In this document: positions 1-8,591 of the stretch, piece by piece | Layout of the letters: each line of letters starts with the position of its first letter | How positions within the stretch are numbered: position 1 is the first letter of the stretch | Assembly: GCF_002836515.1 (NCBI RefSeq) | Contig: NZ_PJBC01000065.1 | Span: 558,001 to 622,000 of the forward strand | Direction of reading: 5' to 3' | From: Pseudomonas sp. Choline-02u-1 | GTDB taxonomy: Bacteria > Pseudomonadota > Gammaproteobacteria > Pseudomonadales > Pseudomonadaceae | DNA length: 64,000 nucleotides | Notes under the pieces: generated by a model | Databases searched by the model: none | What the model was told of the DNA's origin: nothing | What the model saw: the letters and a program-made list of their open reading frames with translations, nothing else | Translations under genes and position numbers: made by a program

Positions 1-184
1 CACCGTCATCCTCGTCAATCAGCAAATTGACCTTGTCCTTGTCGACATAACGAAACGGAAAATCGCTGCTCCTGACAAGCTCCGTAAGGTAGCCGTAGCA
101 ACTCCCTTCACTGGCAGTCGCGGGCAGCGAATGAGGTAAAAACAACAGCGCAATCAGCACAGGCCGAATGAAAAACCGGTTCAT
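1..184 (-). CDS. Small exported protein, 5' part only (runs off left edge)
   Basis: The first ~61 residues of a minus-strand gene are present and the rest lies outside the window. They open with a signal peptide (MNRFFIRPVLIALLFLPHS) and continue with SCYGYLTELVRSSDFPFRY, which is nearly identical to the middle of the 136-aa protein at 10672-11082. The two are therefore paralogues about 10.7 kb apart. The gene lies 4 bp beyond the stop of the next upstream gene, so it is probably the last of a co-transcribed row of exported proteins. Function is unknown. The paralogue sits beside a T6SS effector, which suggests but does not prove a periplasmic immunity role. Confidence 0.75.
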   Translation of the reverse strand, partial: MNRFFIRPVLIALLFLPHSLPATASEGSCYGYLTELVRSSDFPFRYVDKDKVNLLIDEDDG

Positions 185-188
185 CCAC

Positions 189-695
189 TCACTCCTCATC
201 CATCGGCGACGACTCCACGTCGGTCATGCTCAGCAGCTGAAAATCATTGTTCACAAACTCGTAGTAACGGTCCCGGTTACCACTTTCCAAAGCATTCCCT
301 TGGGCGTTTTCTTCGCCGTCGAGCGTGATGCCGGAGACGATGATCAAGCGGCTGTCGGGCTGGTAAATCATGCCGAAGGTGCTGCCGTCGTAAGCATTCG
401 GCAGACCGCCAACGACTTCACCGGTCTGGGCGTCCAGCACTTCGCCGCAAATGGCGCTGCCGCCACAACCGAGCCTGTGCAGGATGTAATGGCCGGCGAA
501 GTTGACCTTGCCGTTCAGGGCTTGCACCCGTGCCTGATCCATCATTGGGCTGCTGTTCTCTTGCGGCACCAGCTTATGGTTGGGGCCGGTGAAAACGGGC
601 GTGACGGTGTAATCCTTGAAGGCTGGATCGGCAGCGAATGCCATGGACGTGGCAGCCAATATCAAGCTGCCGAGAAGAATCGAAAATCCTTTCAC
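189..695 (-). CDS. Hypothetical exported protein, 168 aa
   Basis: The GTG start is chosen because a GGAG Shine-Dalgarno lies 7 bp upstream and it leads straight into a clear Sec signal peptide (MKGFSILLGSLILAATSMAFA, cleavage after AFA). The mature part has no motif I can name. It contains GKVNFAGHYILHRLGCGGSA and a short Cys-x-Gly-Gly-x-x-x-Cys element that could form a disulfide. It lies 35 bp after the 169-aa exported protein and 4 bp before the next one, so these probably form one transcript. The periplasmic location is inferred from the signal peptide only. Confidence 0.75.
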   Translation of the reverse strand: MKGFSILLGSLILAATSMAFAADPAFKDYTVTPVFTGPNHKLVPQENSSPMMDQARVQALNGKVNFAGHYILHRLGCGGSAICGEVLDAQTGEVVGGLPNAYDGSTFGMIYQPDSRLIIVSGITLDGEENAQGNALESGNRDRYYEFVNNDFQLLSMTDVESSPMDEE

Positions 696-730
696 GTAGT
701 AACTCCGTAAATGCAGTGGGGACCGTCGGC

Positions 731-1240
731 TTACTCAGCCTGCCCTTCATAACGCTGTGCCTGCGGGTTGAATTGCCACAGATGGGGCCGGGTCATGGCC
801 TCTTTGCCCTTGTAGCGGATCTGCCCGCGCTTATCGCGGATGTAGGAATAGATCTCGATGTCCTTGAACTCACCTCCCCCCTTGGGTGGGCCGTCCAGAA
901 CTTTGACCCCGGCGAAGTAATCGCCGCCCGAATACCTCAAATAACCACGGCACTGGATCAGGAAGGCAAATGTGCTATCCATTGATGAGCCAATGCCGAC
1001 GCGGGAATTGAAGATGAAGTCTTCGATGCCATCGCCATTTAGATCGCCGCGAAAAACCACGTGGCCCGGATCGATAGAAAATTCTTTTCCATCAAGACTG
1101 GAAAGTATGTCTTCCGGATGTTCACCGCTTTGCGACCATTGCGATAAGAAATATTTTGAGTCAGTTTCCTGATTGCAAACATCTGCCGCCATAACCGCTA
1201 TCGGCAACCAGCTCACACATAACACCAGCAATCGTTTCAC
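731..1240 (-). CDS. Hypothetical exported protein, 169 aa
   Basis: The GTG start overlaps the stop of the upstream 816-aa gene in a GTGA arrangement, which points to translational coupling. The signal peptide is MKRLLVLCVSWLPIAVMAAD. The mature region contains VVFRGDLNGDGIEDFIFNSR, which resembles an FG-GAP/VCBS-like or dockerin-type calcium-binding DxNxDG loop. A cysteine near the mature N-terminus and one in FLIQCRGY could pair. Similar short D-x-N-x-D-G exported proteins are common in proteobacteria. No enzymatic function can be read from it. Confidence 0.75.
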   Translation of the reverse strand: MKRLLVLCVSWLPIAVMAADVCNQETDSKYFLSQWSQSGEHPEDILSSLDGKEFSIDPGHVVFRGDLNGDGIEDFIFNSRVGIGSSMDSTFAFLIQCRGYLRYSGGDYFAGVKVLDGPPKGGGEFKDIEIYSYIRDKRGQIRYKGKEAMTRPHLWQFNPQAQRYEGQAE

Positions 1241-3687
1241 TTCGTATCCTTCGAATTAATCAATTGCAACTCACCATCCCGATACAACACCTCACACCCC
1301 ACCCACGCCGGATCCACCTGCGGCATCACCGCCGACGGCTTGCGCAATTCGCGCAACAACGTCGAGCCATGCGACAAGCGCCCACCCATCCGCGCAATCA
1401 CCGCACGCGCTGTTTGGTAATGCGCATGTCGCCCCGGATCGAGGGTGTCTTCGAGCAAGATGTCCTCGCCGAGGATGCCTTGCACCTGCCCCGGATAAAT
1501 CATGAACCCGGTGGCCTGCTCCGCACCTTCACGACCGTCCTGCCAAAAGCCGCCATCGCGGGTGCGCACATCCGGGTGCGGCGCGAACCAATGCTCGCGG
1601 TCCGCCAGCGGCATGGCGTGGTGCAGACGGAAGAAGATGCGCATCAGGTTGTCGCGATACCACTCGCGCACTTGCAGGTAGTAGCCACGCAAGCCCGGCA
1701 GGCCGGTCGAATGCGCGAGGCGGATCAGTCCAGACCATTGCGGGAATGGCTGTAGCGGCAGATCGCTCGACGCGGGCCGAGGGGTGGCCGGATCGGTTTC
1801 CCACGGCAATCGATGCGGACTGTTTTCAAGGTTGTCGTAAGCAGTCGGCGGGCGGCCCAGCCAATCGCCACCGCTGCTGGCCAGTGCCGTGGCGATGCAC
1901 AGATTGCCTTGCACCACGAACACGTAAAACCGGGTGAACCAATCCGCCAATTGCTGGCCATCGGCAGCTTGGGCAACGAGTTCAGATAACTCTCGGTCGA
2001 ACCGCTGCAAACCGCTTTCAAGATCCAGCAAATGGTCGCGGGCTCTGCGCTGCATGCGCAAAAACAGCGGCAACGAACGCAACATCTTCAGTGGCTGCCA
2101 CGGCAAATGCGGCGTCGCACCACCGACTTCACCAGCGTAGTTATCGGCGCTGATGCCCCAGTCGGCCAGCCGGGCGAGAAACAGATCATTGTTGATATAG
2201 GACGCGCCACCGAACACAGCGGTGAACGGCTCGTTGTCCTGCAACACTCGCGCATCCCAACGCGCCATGATCGCCGGGATACTCGCTGCCGCGCGGCGTT
2301 GGGCGTACTCCACCAGCACGCTCGGTTGCGGCGGCAGGATCTCGGCGATGTTGGCGGCGGTCAGGTGGCGGCGCCAGCCGTAATCGCTGATTGGCCGGTA
2401 TTGCAGCAGCCACAGTTGCGCGCCGTCCCAGGCCCATTCGACGTCGCCGGGCACGTAGTGGAACACGCGCAGCACGTCTTGCAGAAAGCGCCAGAGCAGG
2501 TCTTCGGTCAAGCCGTGGGACGGTGTGAACGTGCCGCTGCGCCACGCATCGCCGAGCCGCGAAAGTGTTGCCCGTGAGGGGCTTACATGACCGTCGGCGA
2601 GCGATTCGAGATGGCCTTCCACCCATTCCAGTTCTACCGAGAGATGGCGCACAAAAGCGATCCCGGACACTACCGGGGTGATGAAGCGCTGCACCACCAC
2701 TTCCTCGACGCCTTCGGCCGTCAGTTCGGCGATGCGTTTCGGCACATTGGCGGTCGGCTCGCGCAGATAGGTGGTGCTCAAACCGGCATTCGCCGAATCG
2801 GCCTGATCCTCGCCATAACTGGAGGAGCGCACCGCCCAGATCACATCAGGTTGGGCGGCAAGAAATACCGGCAGACGTGGATCGCTGCACTCGTTGAGCG
2901 TCAGCGCTGCCGGCACCGCTTGCCGCGCCAGTTCAGCCAGACGCAAACGCCCGCCCTTGGTGTGGGCGACAAACCCGCACTTGCCCGACTCCAGCCACTC
3001 GGCGAACTCGGCGGGCGAGTCGATCCACGGGTAATGGCCCCAACCGGGTTTGAGGCTGATGGTCAGATCTGCGCGGGCGAGAATCGCCGACCATGCCGCC
3101 GCTTGCTCGATGCCGAGCACCGCGTCCTGATCGCCCCAGACCAGCTCGACCGGATCGGTGATCCACTCCAGCAGCGGCAACGCGGTGTCGGCGCGAATCA
3201 GATCCCAGTGCGGCACAAACGCACGGCAGCGCGCATAGCCGGCGCCCATGCGCTGATACTGCGCGGGCGTCCAGGTCTGGTTGGAGAACTTGCGCGCGAA
3301 CAGCGTGGGTTTGTTCGACAGCAGCCAGTGGATGGTCTTGCGGATCGGAAGCGGTGACATCAGCGCCGGCAATCGACGCTGCCACAAAAACGCACCGACC
3401 GGCGCCAACAAAACACTGCGCGAAAAGTGCCCGGGCCGACGTTGCAGCGCATGCAGCACCAGCAAGGCATTGACCCCGACCGCCATGATCGCGCTGCCCT
3501 GCTCAGTCATCGCCAACAAGGTCTGCGCGTAGTCCGCCAGATCCTCGCAAGGCAGCTGCGGATTCGCGCCGAAGCCCGGCAACTCCAGCGGCACCAGGTC
3601 GTAGCGCTGGAAGTGTGGCAGCGCGTCGTCCCACCAATCGGCAGCGCTACCGTTGCCGGCCAGCAGGTACATCAACGGCTTGCTCAT
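1237..3687 (-). CDS. Alpha/beta-hydrolase-like and PEP-synthase/rifampin-phosphotransferase-like fusion, 816 aa
   Basis: Residues 1-235 look like an alpha/beta hydrolase: an oxyanion-type loop near GNGSAADWW, acid loop VWGDQD (184-189) and terminal PGWGHYPW (214-221). The nucleophile elbow reads VGVNAL (70-75), with Asn where the catalytic Ser is expected, so this domain may be inactive. Residues ~280-470 match the ATP-grasp half of pyruvate-phosphate dikinase/PEP synthase (WAVRSSSYGEDQADSANAG, later GDVEWAWDG and LWLLQYRPIS). The last ~60 residues form a swivelling phosphohistidine domain with His773 in GGRLSHGSTLLREL. ATP-grasp, middle domain and C-terminal His domain is the layout of rifampin phosphotransferase. 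Substrate unknown. An epimerase gene lies 9 bp upstream, presumably in the same operon. Confidence 0.8.
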   Translation of the reverse strand: MSKPLMYLLAGNGSAADWWDDALPHFQRYDLVPLELPGFGANPQLPCEDLADYAQTLLAMTEQGSAIMAVGVNALLVLHALQRRPGHFSRSVLLAPVGAFLWQRRLPALMSPLPIRKTIHWLLSNKPTLFARKFSNQTWTPAQYQRMGAGYARCRAFVPHWDLIRADTALPLLEWITDPVELVWGDQDAVLGIEQAAAWSAILARADLTISLKPGWGHYPWIDSPAEFAEWLESGKCGFVAHTKGGRLRLAELARQAVPAALTLNECSDPRLPVFLAAQPDVIWAVRSSSYGEDQADSANAGLSTTYLREPTANVPKRIAELTAEGVEEVVVQRFITPVVSGIAFVRHLSVELEWVEGHLESLADGHVSPSRATLSRLGDAWRSGTFTPSHGLTEDLLWRFLQDVLRVFHYVPGDVEWAWDGAQLWLLQYRPISDYGWRRHLTAANIAEILPPQPSVLVEYAQRRAAASIPAIMARWDARVLQDNEPFTAVFGGASYINNDLFLARLADWGISADNYAGEVGGATPHLPWQPLKMLRSLPLFLRMQRRARDHLLDLESGLQRFDRELSELVAQAADGQQLADWFTRFYVFVVQGNLCIATALASSGGDWLGRPPTAYDNLENSPHRLPWETDPATPRPASSDLPLQPFPQWSGLIRLAHSTGLPGLRGYYLQVREWYRDNLMRIFFRLHHAMPLADREHWFAPHPDVRTRDGGFWQDGREGAEQATGFMIYPGQVQGILGEDILLEDTLDPGRHAHYQTARAVIARMGGRLSHGSTLLRELRKPSAVMPQVDPAWVGCEVLYRDGELQLINSKDTK

Positions 3688-3696
3688 GAGCGATCC

Positions 3697-5091
3697 TCAG
3701 GTCAGATCGCGCAGAGCGGCGTCGAGGGTTGGATAGCGGAATGTGTAACCGGCCTCGGTCAAACGCTGCGGCACCACGCGCTGACCGTCGAAGAACAGCT
3801 GCGCCATCTCCCCCGCCATTGCACGCACTGGCGCGGCGGGAATGTGCAACCACACCGGACGCTTGAGCACTTTGCCCGCCTGCTCGGCGAAAGCGGCCTG
3901 ACGGATCGTTTCCGGCGCGACCATGTTGTAGGTGCCGCGCAGACTGTCGTCGGTGAAAGCCCGCGCGATCACCTGAAGCACATCGTCGCGATGCACCCAA
4001 CTCATGATCTGCCGACCGTCGCCCATGCGCCCGCCGAAACCCAGGCGGAACGGCAGCAGCAACGGCGTCAACGCACCACCCGGGCCGAACACTACGCCAA
4101 GACGCAGCACCACCTGACGCACGCCAAACTCAGTGGCCGGTTGCGCGGCGGCTTCCCAACGCGCGCAGAGTTCGGCCATGAAGCCGTCGCCCTTGCTGGC
4201 GCGTTCGTCGAGGCTTTCGCTGGCATCGCGCACACCGTAGAAACCGATGGCCGAGGCTTGAATCCACAGCGTTGGTTTGTGCTTGGTGTTCTTCAGCCAG
4301 GTCATCAGTGCTTCGGTTGTGCCGACTCGGCTGGCGAGCAGTTGCGCCTGACGCTTGGGGCTCCAGCGCGGCCCGGCGACGGGGGCGCCGGCGAGATTGA
4401 TCACTACGTCGAAGGCTTCGTTGTGGCTGAGTTCGCTGAGCGAATGCACACAGCGGATGCGGCCATTGAATAGATTGGCCGCGCTCAACGGATCGCGCGT
4501 CAGTACGCTGACCGAATGGCCCGCGTCGAGTAATCGATTGACCAAGGCTTCGCCGATGAACCCGGTGCCGCCGGTGATTAGCACTCGCTTGTGGGCGCCA
4601 TCAGCAAACGGGTTGGATTGGCTCGGTGTCTTTACTGCAGGAGACTTTCGGCGGTCATGGCGATAAAGCCAGACCAGCGGCGGCAACAGCATCAGCAGCG
4701 CAAAACCGTCGAGCCACAGGTGCGACCAGACCTGTTGTTGCGCTGACAGCCACATGTCCTGCGGCGCCCATAACAGGATGCCGGCGATCAACCAGCCCCA
4801 CACCGCCGGGGCTTTCAAGCGATTGCCGATGTGCACCAGCGCGAGCATGTACAGCGAATAACTTTGCAGCGTCGCGCCGAACAGCGCGAGCCACCAGACT
4901 TGTTGTTCGTGGCCGGCGGTGGGTACTGCGTCGGTGCCCCAGAATGCGAGTTCGAGATTGTGCAGGTAGCCGTCGAGTAATCCGGAATGACCGGCCCAGG
5001 TCAGGGTGAGACCGGCGAGAATGTGCACGATTGCGGCGGCGTATAGCCAGAGCACGAATGCTGGGCGAAGGGAGTTCGAGGGGGCTGGCAT
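3697..5091 (-). CDS. TIGR01777/SDR39U1-type NAD(P)-binding epimerase with N-terminal membrane domain
   Basis: About 464 aa. The first ~130 residues form four hydrophobic helices (for example FVLWLYAAAIVHILAGLTL and WGWLIAGILLWAPQDMWL). A classical extended SDR domain follows, with glycine motif TGGTGFIGEALVNRLL, INLAGAPVAG and QASAIGFYG, and it ends in a DUF1731-like tail (VVPQRLTEAGYTFRYPTLDAAL). Standalone SDR39U1 proteins are ~300 aa, so the membrane part is an added domain. I prefer the second ATG (5091), which has AGGA 6 bp upstream; the ATG at 5109 abuts its own AAGGA. The gene is followed after 9 bp by the hydrolase-like/dikinase fusion. The natural substrate of this family is not established. 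Confidence 0.85.
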   Translation of the reverse strand: MPAPSNSLRPAFVLWLYAAAIVHILAGLTLTWAGHSGLLDGYLHNLELAFWGTDAVPTAGHEQQVWWLALFGATLQSYSLYMLALVHIGNRLKAPAVWGWLIAGILLWAPQDMWLSAQQQVWSHLWLDGFALLMLLPPLVWLYRHDRRKSPAVKTPSQSNPFADGAHKRVLITGGTGFIGEALVNRLLDAGHSVSVLTRDPLSAANLFNGRIRCVHSLSELSHNEAFDVVINLAGAPVAGPRWSPKRQAQLLASRVGTTEALMTWLKNTKHKPTLWIQASAIGFYGVRDASESLDERASKGDGFMAELCARWEAAAQPATEFGVRQVVLRLGVVFGPGGALTPLLLPFRLGFGGRMGDGRQIMSWVHRDDVLQVIARAFTDDSLRGTYNMVAPETIRQAAFAEQAGKVLKRPVWLHIPAAPVRAMAGEMAQLFFDGQRVVPQRLTEAGYTFRYPTLDAALRDLT

Positions 5092-5177
5092 TCCGTGTCC
5101 TGAGCGCATTCCTTGAGGGTGGGGAGTTTAAAGGAAAATGGGGGTTTTCAGTCGCTCGAACACAATACGTTTTGTCG

Positions 5178-5783
5178 CTATCGCACTGAGTGAGCGTCAA
5201 TCAAGACGAGCAGCTCCTTCAACCTAGCAATATCCTCCTCATAAAAGGCATTACATTGCGTCACGACCACATATTCATAGCCGGTCGCTTTTTCATGGGT
5301 GCTGCATACAATCCCCGGACCTTCCCCGCCATCCTGCCTTCCATACACGACATCCCGCGCATCCGTCAGCACCCAGCCTGCCATTGCCAATTTCGTCCTG
5401 GCTGATTCAGGAAGTCCATCGAAGTGCATGATTGCCTCAGCATTCGGCAGCTTGACGAGCAAGTTGTATGGCGACGATAAAGAACTCATTCCCACGGTTT
5501 TCGTGACTTCGGCGAGGTCCTTACCCCGCACGATAAACGTGGGGAGGCCGTCTAGATCACCTTCATAAGTTGACTGATGAAGTGGCGAAAATTTCAGGAC
5601 TTCAATTGCGCCCTTGCTGACACAGCTGACGAGCTCCAGCATTGGCTGAACGTCATGAAACTCGCAGGTGGACTCTTGAGCAAACAATGTCGGTGATAGA
5701 AGTGTCGTGCAGAATGCGAACACCCACCTCAAACAAGATTGGGGCAAGCTCAACTGAATGCCCCTGTACGCATTTCCATTCAC
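5178..5783 (-). CDS. Hypothetical exported protein, ~201 aa
   Basis: The reading frame stays open to 5882, but no ATG precedes the hydrophobic stretch WVFAFCTTLLSPTLFAQ that looks like a signal peptide. The GTG at 5783, with GGAG/AGGTGG upstream, is the most plausible start. A TTG at 5753 is an alternative. The mature part carries a Cys in STCEFHDV and others further on, VVTQCNAFYEEDIARLKELL near the end, and no recognised domain. The 5' part abuts the decayed DUF6124-like fragment on the opposite strand, so this gene's upstream region may have been rearranged. Confidence 0.6.
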   Translation of the reverse strand: MNGNAYRGIQLSLPQSCLRWVFAFCTTLLSPTLFAQESTCEFHDVQPMLELVSCVSKGAIEVLKFSPLHQSTYEGDLDGLPTFIVRGKDLAEVTKTVGMSSLSSPYNLLVKLPNAEAIMHFDGLPESARTKLAMAGWVLTDARDVVYGRQDGGEGPGIVCSTHEKATGYEYVVVTQCNAFYEEDIARLKELLVLIDAHSVR

Positions 5784-5805
5784 TGAGCCACCTGCTCCAA
5801 TACAT

Positions 5806-6041
5806 TCAATTGAATCGCTGGAATCCAAGAAATTCCACAAAGCCGCCGAACGCGCCATCGACCACCACGTCAAACTGCCCACTGAACCAAACGCAACACG
5901 CGAGACCGGCCTCTTTAGCCTCTCCCCGGCACCGACGCCGAAGCACTCATGGCCAACGCCTCCGAAGACCGCCTGTCCATAAGCGTCATTGCCTCAGACC
6001 TCGCCGACGACCTCCACGGCTCCCGCCGCTCGGTTGCACAT
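5806..6041 (+). pseudogene. Decayed DUF6124-like gene fragment
   Basis: Frame 1 reads ESKKFHKAAERAIDHHVK, like the N-terminal part of the short Pseudomonas family represented by the intact gene at 10230-10616 (ATLGKEAADRAFAHYF). After about 5937 the homology moves to another frame, reading EALMANASEDRLSISVIA and then DLADDLHGSRRSVA. This matches EALLANASEDMLSISAIA and KLADDVEGSNRSVA of the intact copy. The fragment therefore holds two homologous segments in different frames, lacks a family-like start, and stops where the neighbouring minus-strand gene begins. It is a frameshifted, 3'-truncated remnant. Confidence 0.7.
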
Positions 6042-7226
6042 TTAGTAGCATTTGCTCGGAGCTATTGGCTCAATCACTTCCGACCGAAGTCGCTTAGCAG
6101 CATCGAGACCTGACTCGTATCCCTTGTCGGCGGCTAGCTGATAGCAAGCCAAGGCACGAGGAATATCCTTCTCGCCGAGATCGCCACTCTTCCAGTAGTC
6201 ACCAAGCGCGACAATTGCATGCGCTGACCCCATGGAGCCGGCACGAATAAGCTCTTTCTCAACATCAATTGGCCGCTGGCACGGTCCGCTTCCGGCCGTT
6301 TCATTGCCAAAACAATAGAAGCTTGCCAGACCCTCAGCGCCTCCTGGTGAATTCACAGCTGCTGCTTTGAAAAAAGCCTCAACTTTGCTGTATTCCAACT
6401 GCGGAGCCATACCCGACAGACTCAGCCTAGCCGCAGACTCACTGGAAATAGGATCGCCTGAAGCAGCTGCACACAGGTAATTTTCCAAAGCCGCTTCAAA
6501 AAGCTCCACTGTGAGTCGATATTGCTCAAGACCACCCAAACTAATAAACCCTTGTGCACGCTGTGAGCAGAAATTTTCCTCACGACTCAATGAGCGCGTA
6601 CTGGCTACAGAAAGCTCCTTTTCGGGAATCGACCAATCCTCAACCCCCTCAAGCGTCCAGCAGGCTTTACGCGAAAAGTTGAAGATCTTGATATTGCTGT
6701 TTCCGGCACGTTTATCCACAACGTCAACGTGACGATCATCCACCTTCTCGACTTCTATTCCTTCGACTTTCCCATCTGGCACCGCAGCCATTAAGGGAAA
6801 CGCCATCTCGCGCCCCACCACTGCAGTGACGTGAGTCACTATCCGTCCTATATCCGACGTCCCCTTCAACACCAATAGCTTCACGGCCTGCGCAGTTAGT
6901 CGCTTCTGCGATTCGGCATTAGCGGAGAATGCTGGAAGAAACTGTGCAAAGTCTTGCGTAGGGCACGAGCCACGTCCAATTGTCGGGCCACTCCCGGTAT
7001 CGGACGCGATATTGTCCAAAAACACTGAACGGTCGCGACTCATACTGGCGATGCAATTGTTCACCGCTGACACATGCGCCGAAGAGCCCGGTTCCGTCTC
7101 CAACGCATCGACCTGGCAATCGGTATCGCGCAGTTTGATCCAGGCGCGCTGAGCCTCCTGAACCGTTGCCTTTTGGCTCGCCGCAAGAACTGGATCGGTT
7201 TGATACCCACCCTCGAGCCGAACCAT
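6042..7226 (-). CDS. LprI/DUF1311 plus Sel1-repeat periplasmic protein, main part after an apparent frameshift
   Basis: 394 codons open from an ATG that overlaps the stop of the short upstream frame (TGATG). The N-terminus starts in the middle of a DUF1311/LprI domain (VQEAQRAWIKLRDTDC, then NNCIASMSRDRSVFL). The missing first third of that domain is encoded in the preceding frame (7226-7405). The C-terminal ~90 residues are Sel1-like repeats (AIVALGDYWKSGDLGEKDIP, ALACYQLAADKGYESG). In this frame alone the protein lacks a signal peptide and would stay cytoplasmic. Joined, the two frames give a normal exported LprI-Sel1 protein of about 450 aa. LprI proteins are known as lysozyme inhibitors; the role of this one is inference. 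Confidence 0.65.
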   Translation of the reverse strand: MVRLEGGYQTDPVLAASQKATVQEAQRAWIKLRDTDCQVDALETEPGSSAHVSAVNNCIASMSRDRSVFLDNIASDTGSGPTIGRGSCPTQDFAQFLPAFSANAESQKRLTAQAVKLLVLKGTSDIGRIVTHVTAVVGREMAFPLMAAVPDGKVEGIEVEKVDDRHVDVVDKRAGNSNIKIFNFSRKACWTLEGVEDWSIPEKELSVASTRSLSREENFCSQRAQGFISLGGLEQYRLTVELFEAALENYLCAAASGDPISSESAARLSLSGMAPQLEYSKVEAFFKAAAVNSPGGAEGLASFYCFGNETAGSGPCQRPIDVEKELIRAGSMGSAHAIVALGDYWKSGDLGEKDIPRALACYQLAADKGYESGLDAAKRLRSEVIEPIAPSKCY

Positions 7227-7405
7227 CAGTTCTTGATGGTATTCAACTGTTTATCTGCAGCAACCTTGGCACTCACAGAACATCTTTCCCTCTGAGAGTT
7301 CGTAGTGATATCGGCACATGCATCGTCAGCAAATGCATGTCCCCCCAACAGAGATAAACCACCAATCAGCACGGCGGGAAGCACCGGAATAAGATATTTA
7401 CTCAA
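7226..7405 (-). CDS. Signal peptide and first third of LprI/DUF1311 domain, separated from the rest by a frameshift
   Basis: The frame opens at a TTG with GGAG 8 bp upstream. It encodes a signal peptide (SKYLIPVLPAVLIGGLSLL, ending HAFA), then CADITTNSQRERCSVSAKVA and ADKQLNTI, the usual start of a DUF1311 domain. It stops immediately at the ATG of the 394-codon frame. Reading the other frame upstream of that ATG gives QELMVRL, exactly the continuation the domain needs. The simplest reading is one gene split by a small deletion or a sequencing error. Translational coupling of two peptides is the alternative. Confidence 0.6.
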   Translation of the reverse strand: MSKYLIPVLPAVLIGGLSLLGGHAFADDACADITTNSQRERCSVSAKVAADKQLNTIKN

Positions 7406-7451
7406 GGTAAACTCCAACAATATTTTGCGAAAGTGTATTTTTAAGTCGTGC

Positions 7452-8591
7452 TTACTCTTCAAGGGATATAGCCATTTTCAGAGTAGATCCATTCAGATAA
7501 ACGACTGCTTCGCGCCCATTAATATCGACAGGGGTAGGATTCTGGATCATTCCTTCATCACTAGCCTTCGCAATTTTTGTTAACGTCTTATCCGCAACAT
7601 TGGCACGCCAAATAGTTCCATCACCATTCTTGAAATAAAACGTCGGCCGTGACTTGCTCCAAATCGGAGCATATATATTCCAACCAGCCTCGGGCCGACC
7701 AGCCTGCGCTATCGTTTCATACCCTGAGGTGTGCGAGTAGTACGCTTGCAATTTTCCATACTCACCACCCCAACCGAATGTCAAACCACTAACAGCATTT
7801 TCATCAGTATTTGGCCACTGCTGGAACAGCAAACTGCTTTCCAATGGCGGAGATTTTGAACCGAGCTTATAGACCATCCCCCGCAGCTGATTCTTGGAGA
7901 GCTGCTGTCGATAGTAAAACGCCCCATCCAAGATTCCCGCGAATCTTTTCCCTTCGTCGTTTGAACCCAAACTCAAAGCACCGTCAAAACCGATATCTTT
8001 CGCAATCGTGTGCAATACCGGCCTGTCGTTGCGATCAACGTACTCATATAAATTACCCCGGTACGCAATCATCGCCGCATCAAAATGCCCTTCAAACACG
8101 ATGACATGCAACATGCCTGAAATTGTTTCTGCGGAGATCACAAATCGTTCGACAGCCCCTTTTTCATTGGGAAGCCATGCTAAATCAATGACCTTCCATG
8201 AGCGCTCAAACTGTGTGTACGGCTTATCACCCAACATTAACTTAATATCTTTCTGATTTGGCCTAGACGCACTAGGAACCGGCGACAGAAAGCGTATCTG
8301 CCGAACATAAGAGTCCTCTAAACACTCCACTGACTCACAAGAGTTACGCTCTGACTCAAGCCATTCACTTTCGATTATTTGTAAAACTCGCCGATTTTTT
8401 ATCGGTTTGAAGACCTCACTGAGCTTTTCGTCCATTGCGGACAAAGAAGGAGAACTACAGATTTTCCTCTCTACTTCCGTCGAAGCTTTGCCACAGTCGA
8501 AACTCGCAGAAAATGCGCCCGAACTGAATAGCAAAAAGGTTAACGATAAAAAGCAAGGGAGCGAATGTAAATTTTTCATTGAATCAGCCAT
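7452..8591 (-). CDS. Exported DUF1311/LprI-type protein with C-terminal unknown domain, ~379 aa
   Basis: A signal peptide (LPCFLSLTFLLFSSGAFSA) is followed by the short Cys-rich LprI-type module common in exported proteins: SFDCGKASTEVERKICSS, then LSAMDEKLSEVF and SEWLESERNSC. The remaining ~250 residues are rich in Gly, Tyr and Trp (GWGGEYGKLQAYYSHTSGY) and match nothing I can name. The ATG at 8591 overlaps the stop of the small upstream gene; the ATG at 8579 is the alternative. The 3' end lies close to the next LprI gene, so the LprI-type genes here probably form one transcript. Base composition is A/T-rich compared with the T6SS core. Confidence 0.7.
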   Translation of the reverse strand: MADSMKNLHSLPCFLSLTFLLFSSGAFSASFDCGKASTEVERKICSSPSLSAMDEKLSEVFKPIKNRRVLQIIESEWLESERNSCESVECLEDSYVRQIRFLSPVPSASRPNQKDIKLMLGDKPYTQFERSWKVIDLAWLPNEKGAVERFVISAETISGMLHVIVFEGHFDAAMIAYRGNLYEYVDRNDRPVLHTIAKDIGFDGALSLGSNDEGKRFAGILDGAFYYRQQLSKNQLRGMVYKLGSKSPPLESSLLFQQWPNTDENAVSGLTFGWGGEYGKLQAYYSHTSGYETIAQAGRPEAGWNIYAPIWSKSRPTFYFKNGDGTIWRANVADKTLTKIAKASDEGMIQNPTPVDINGREAVVYLNGSTLKMAISLEE

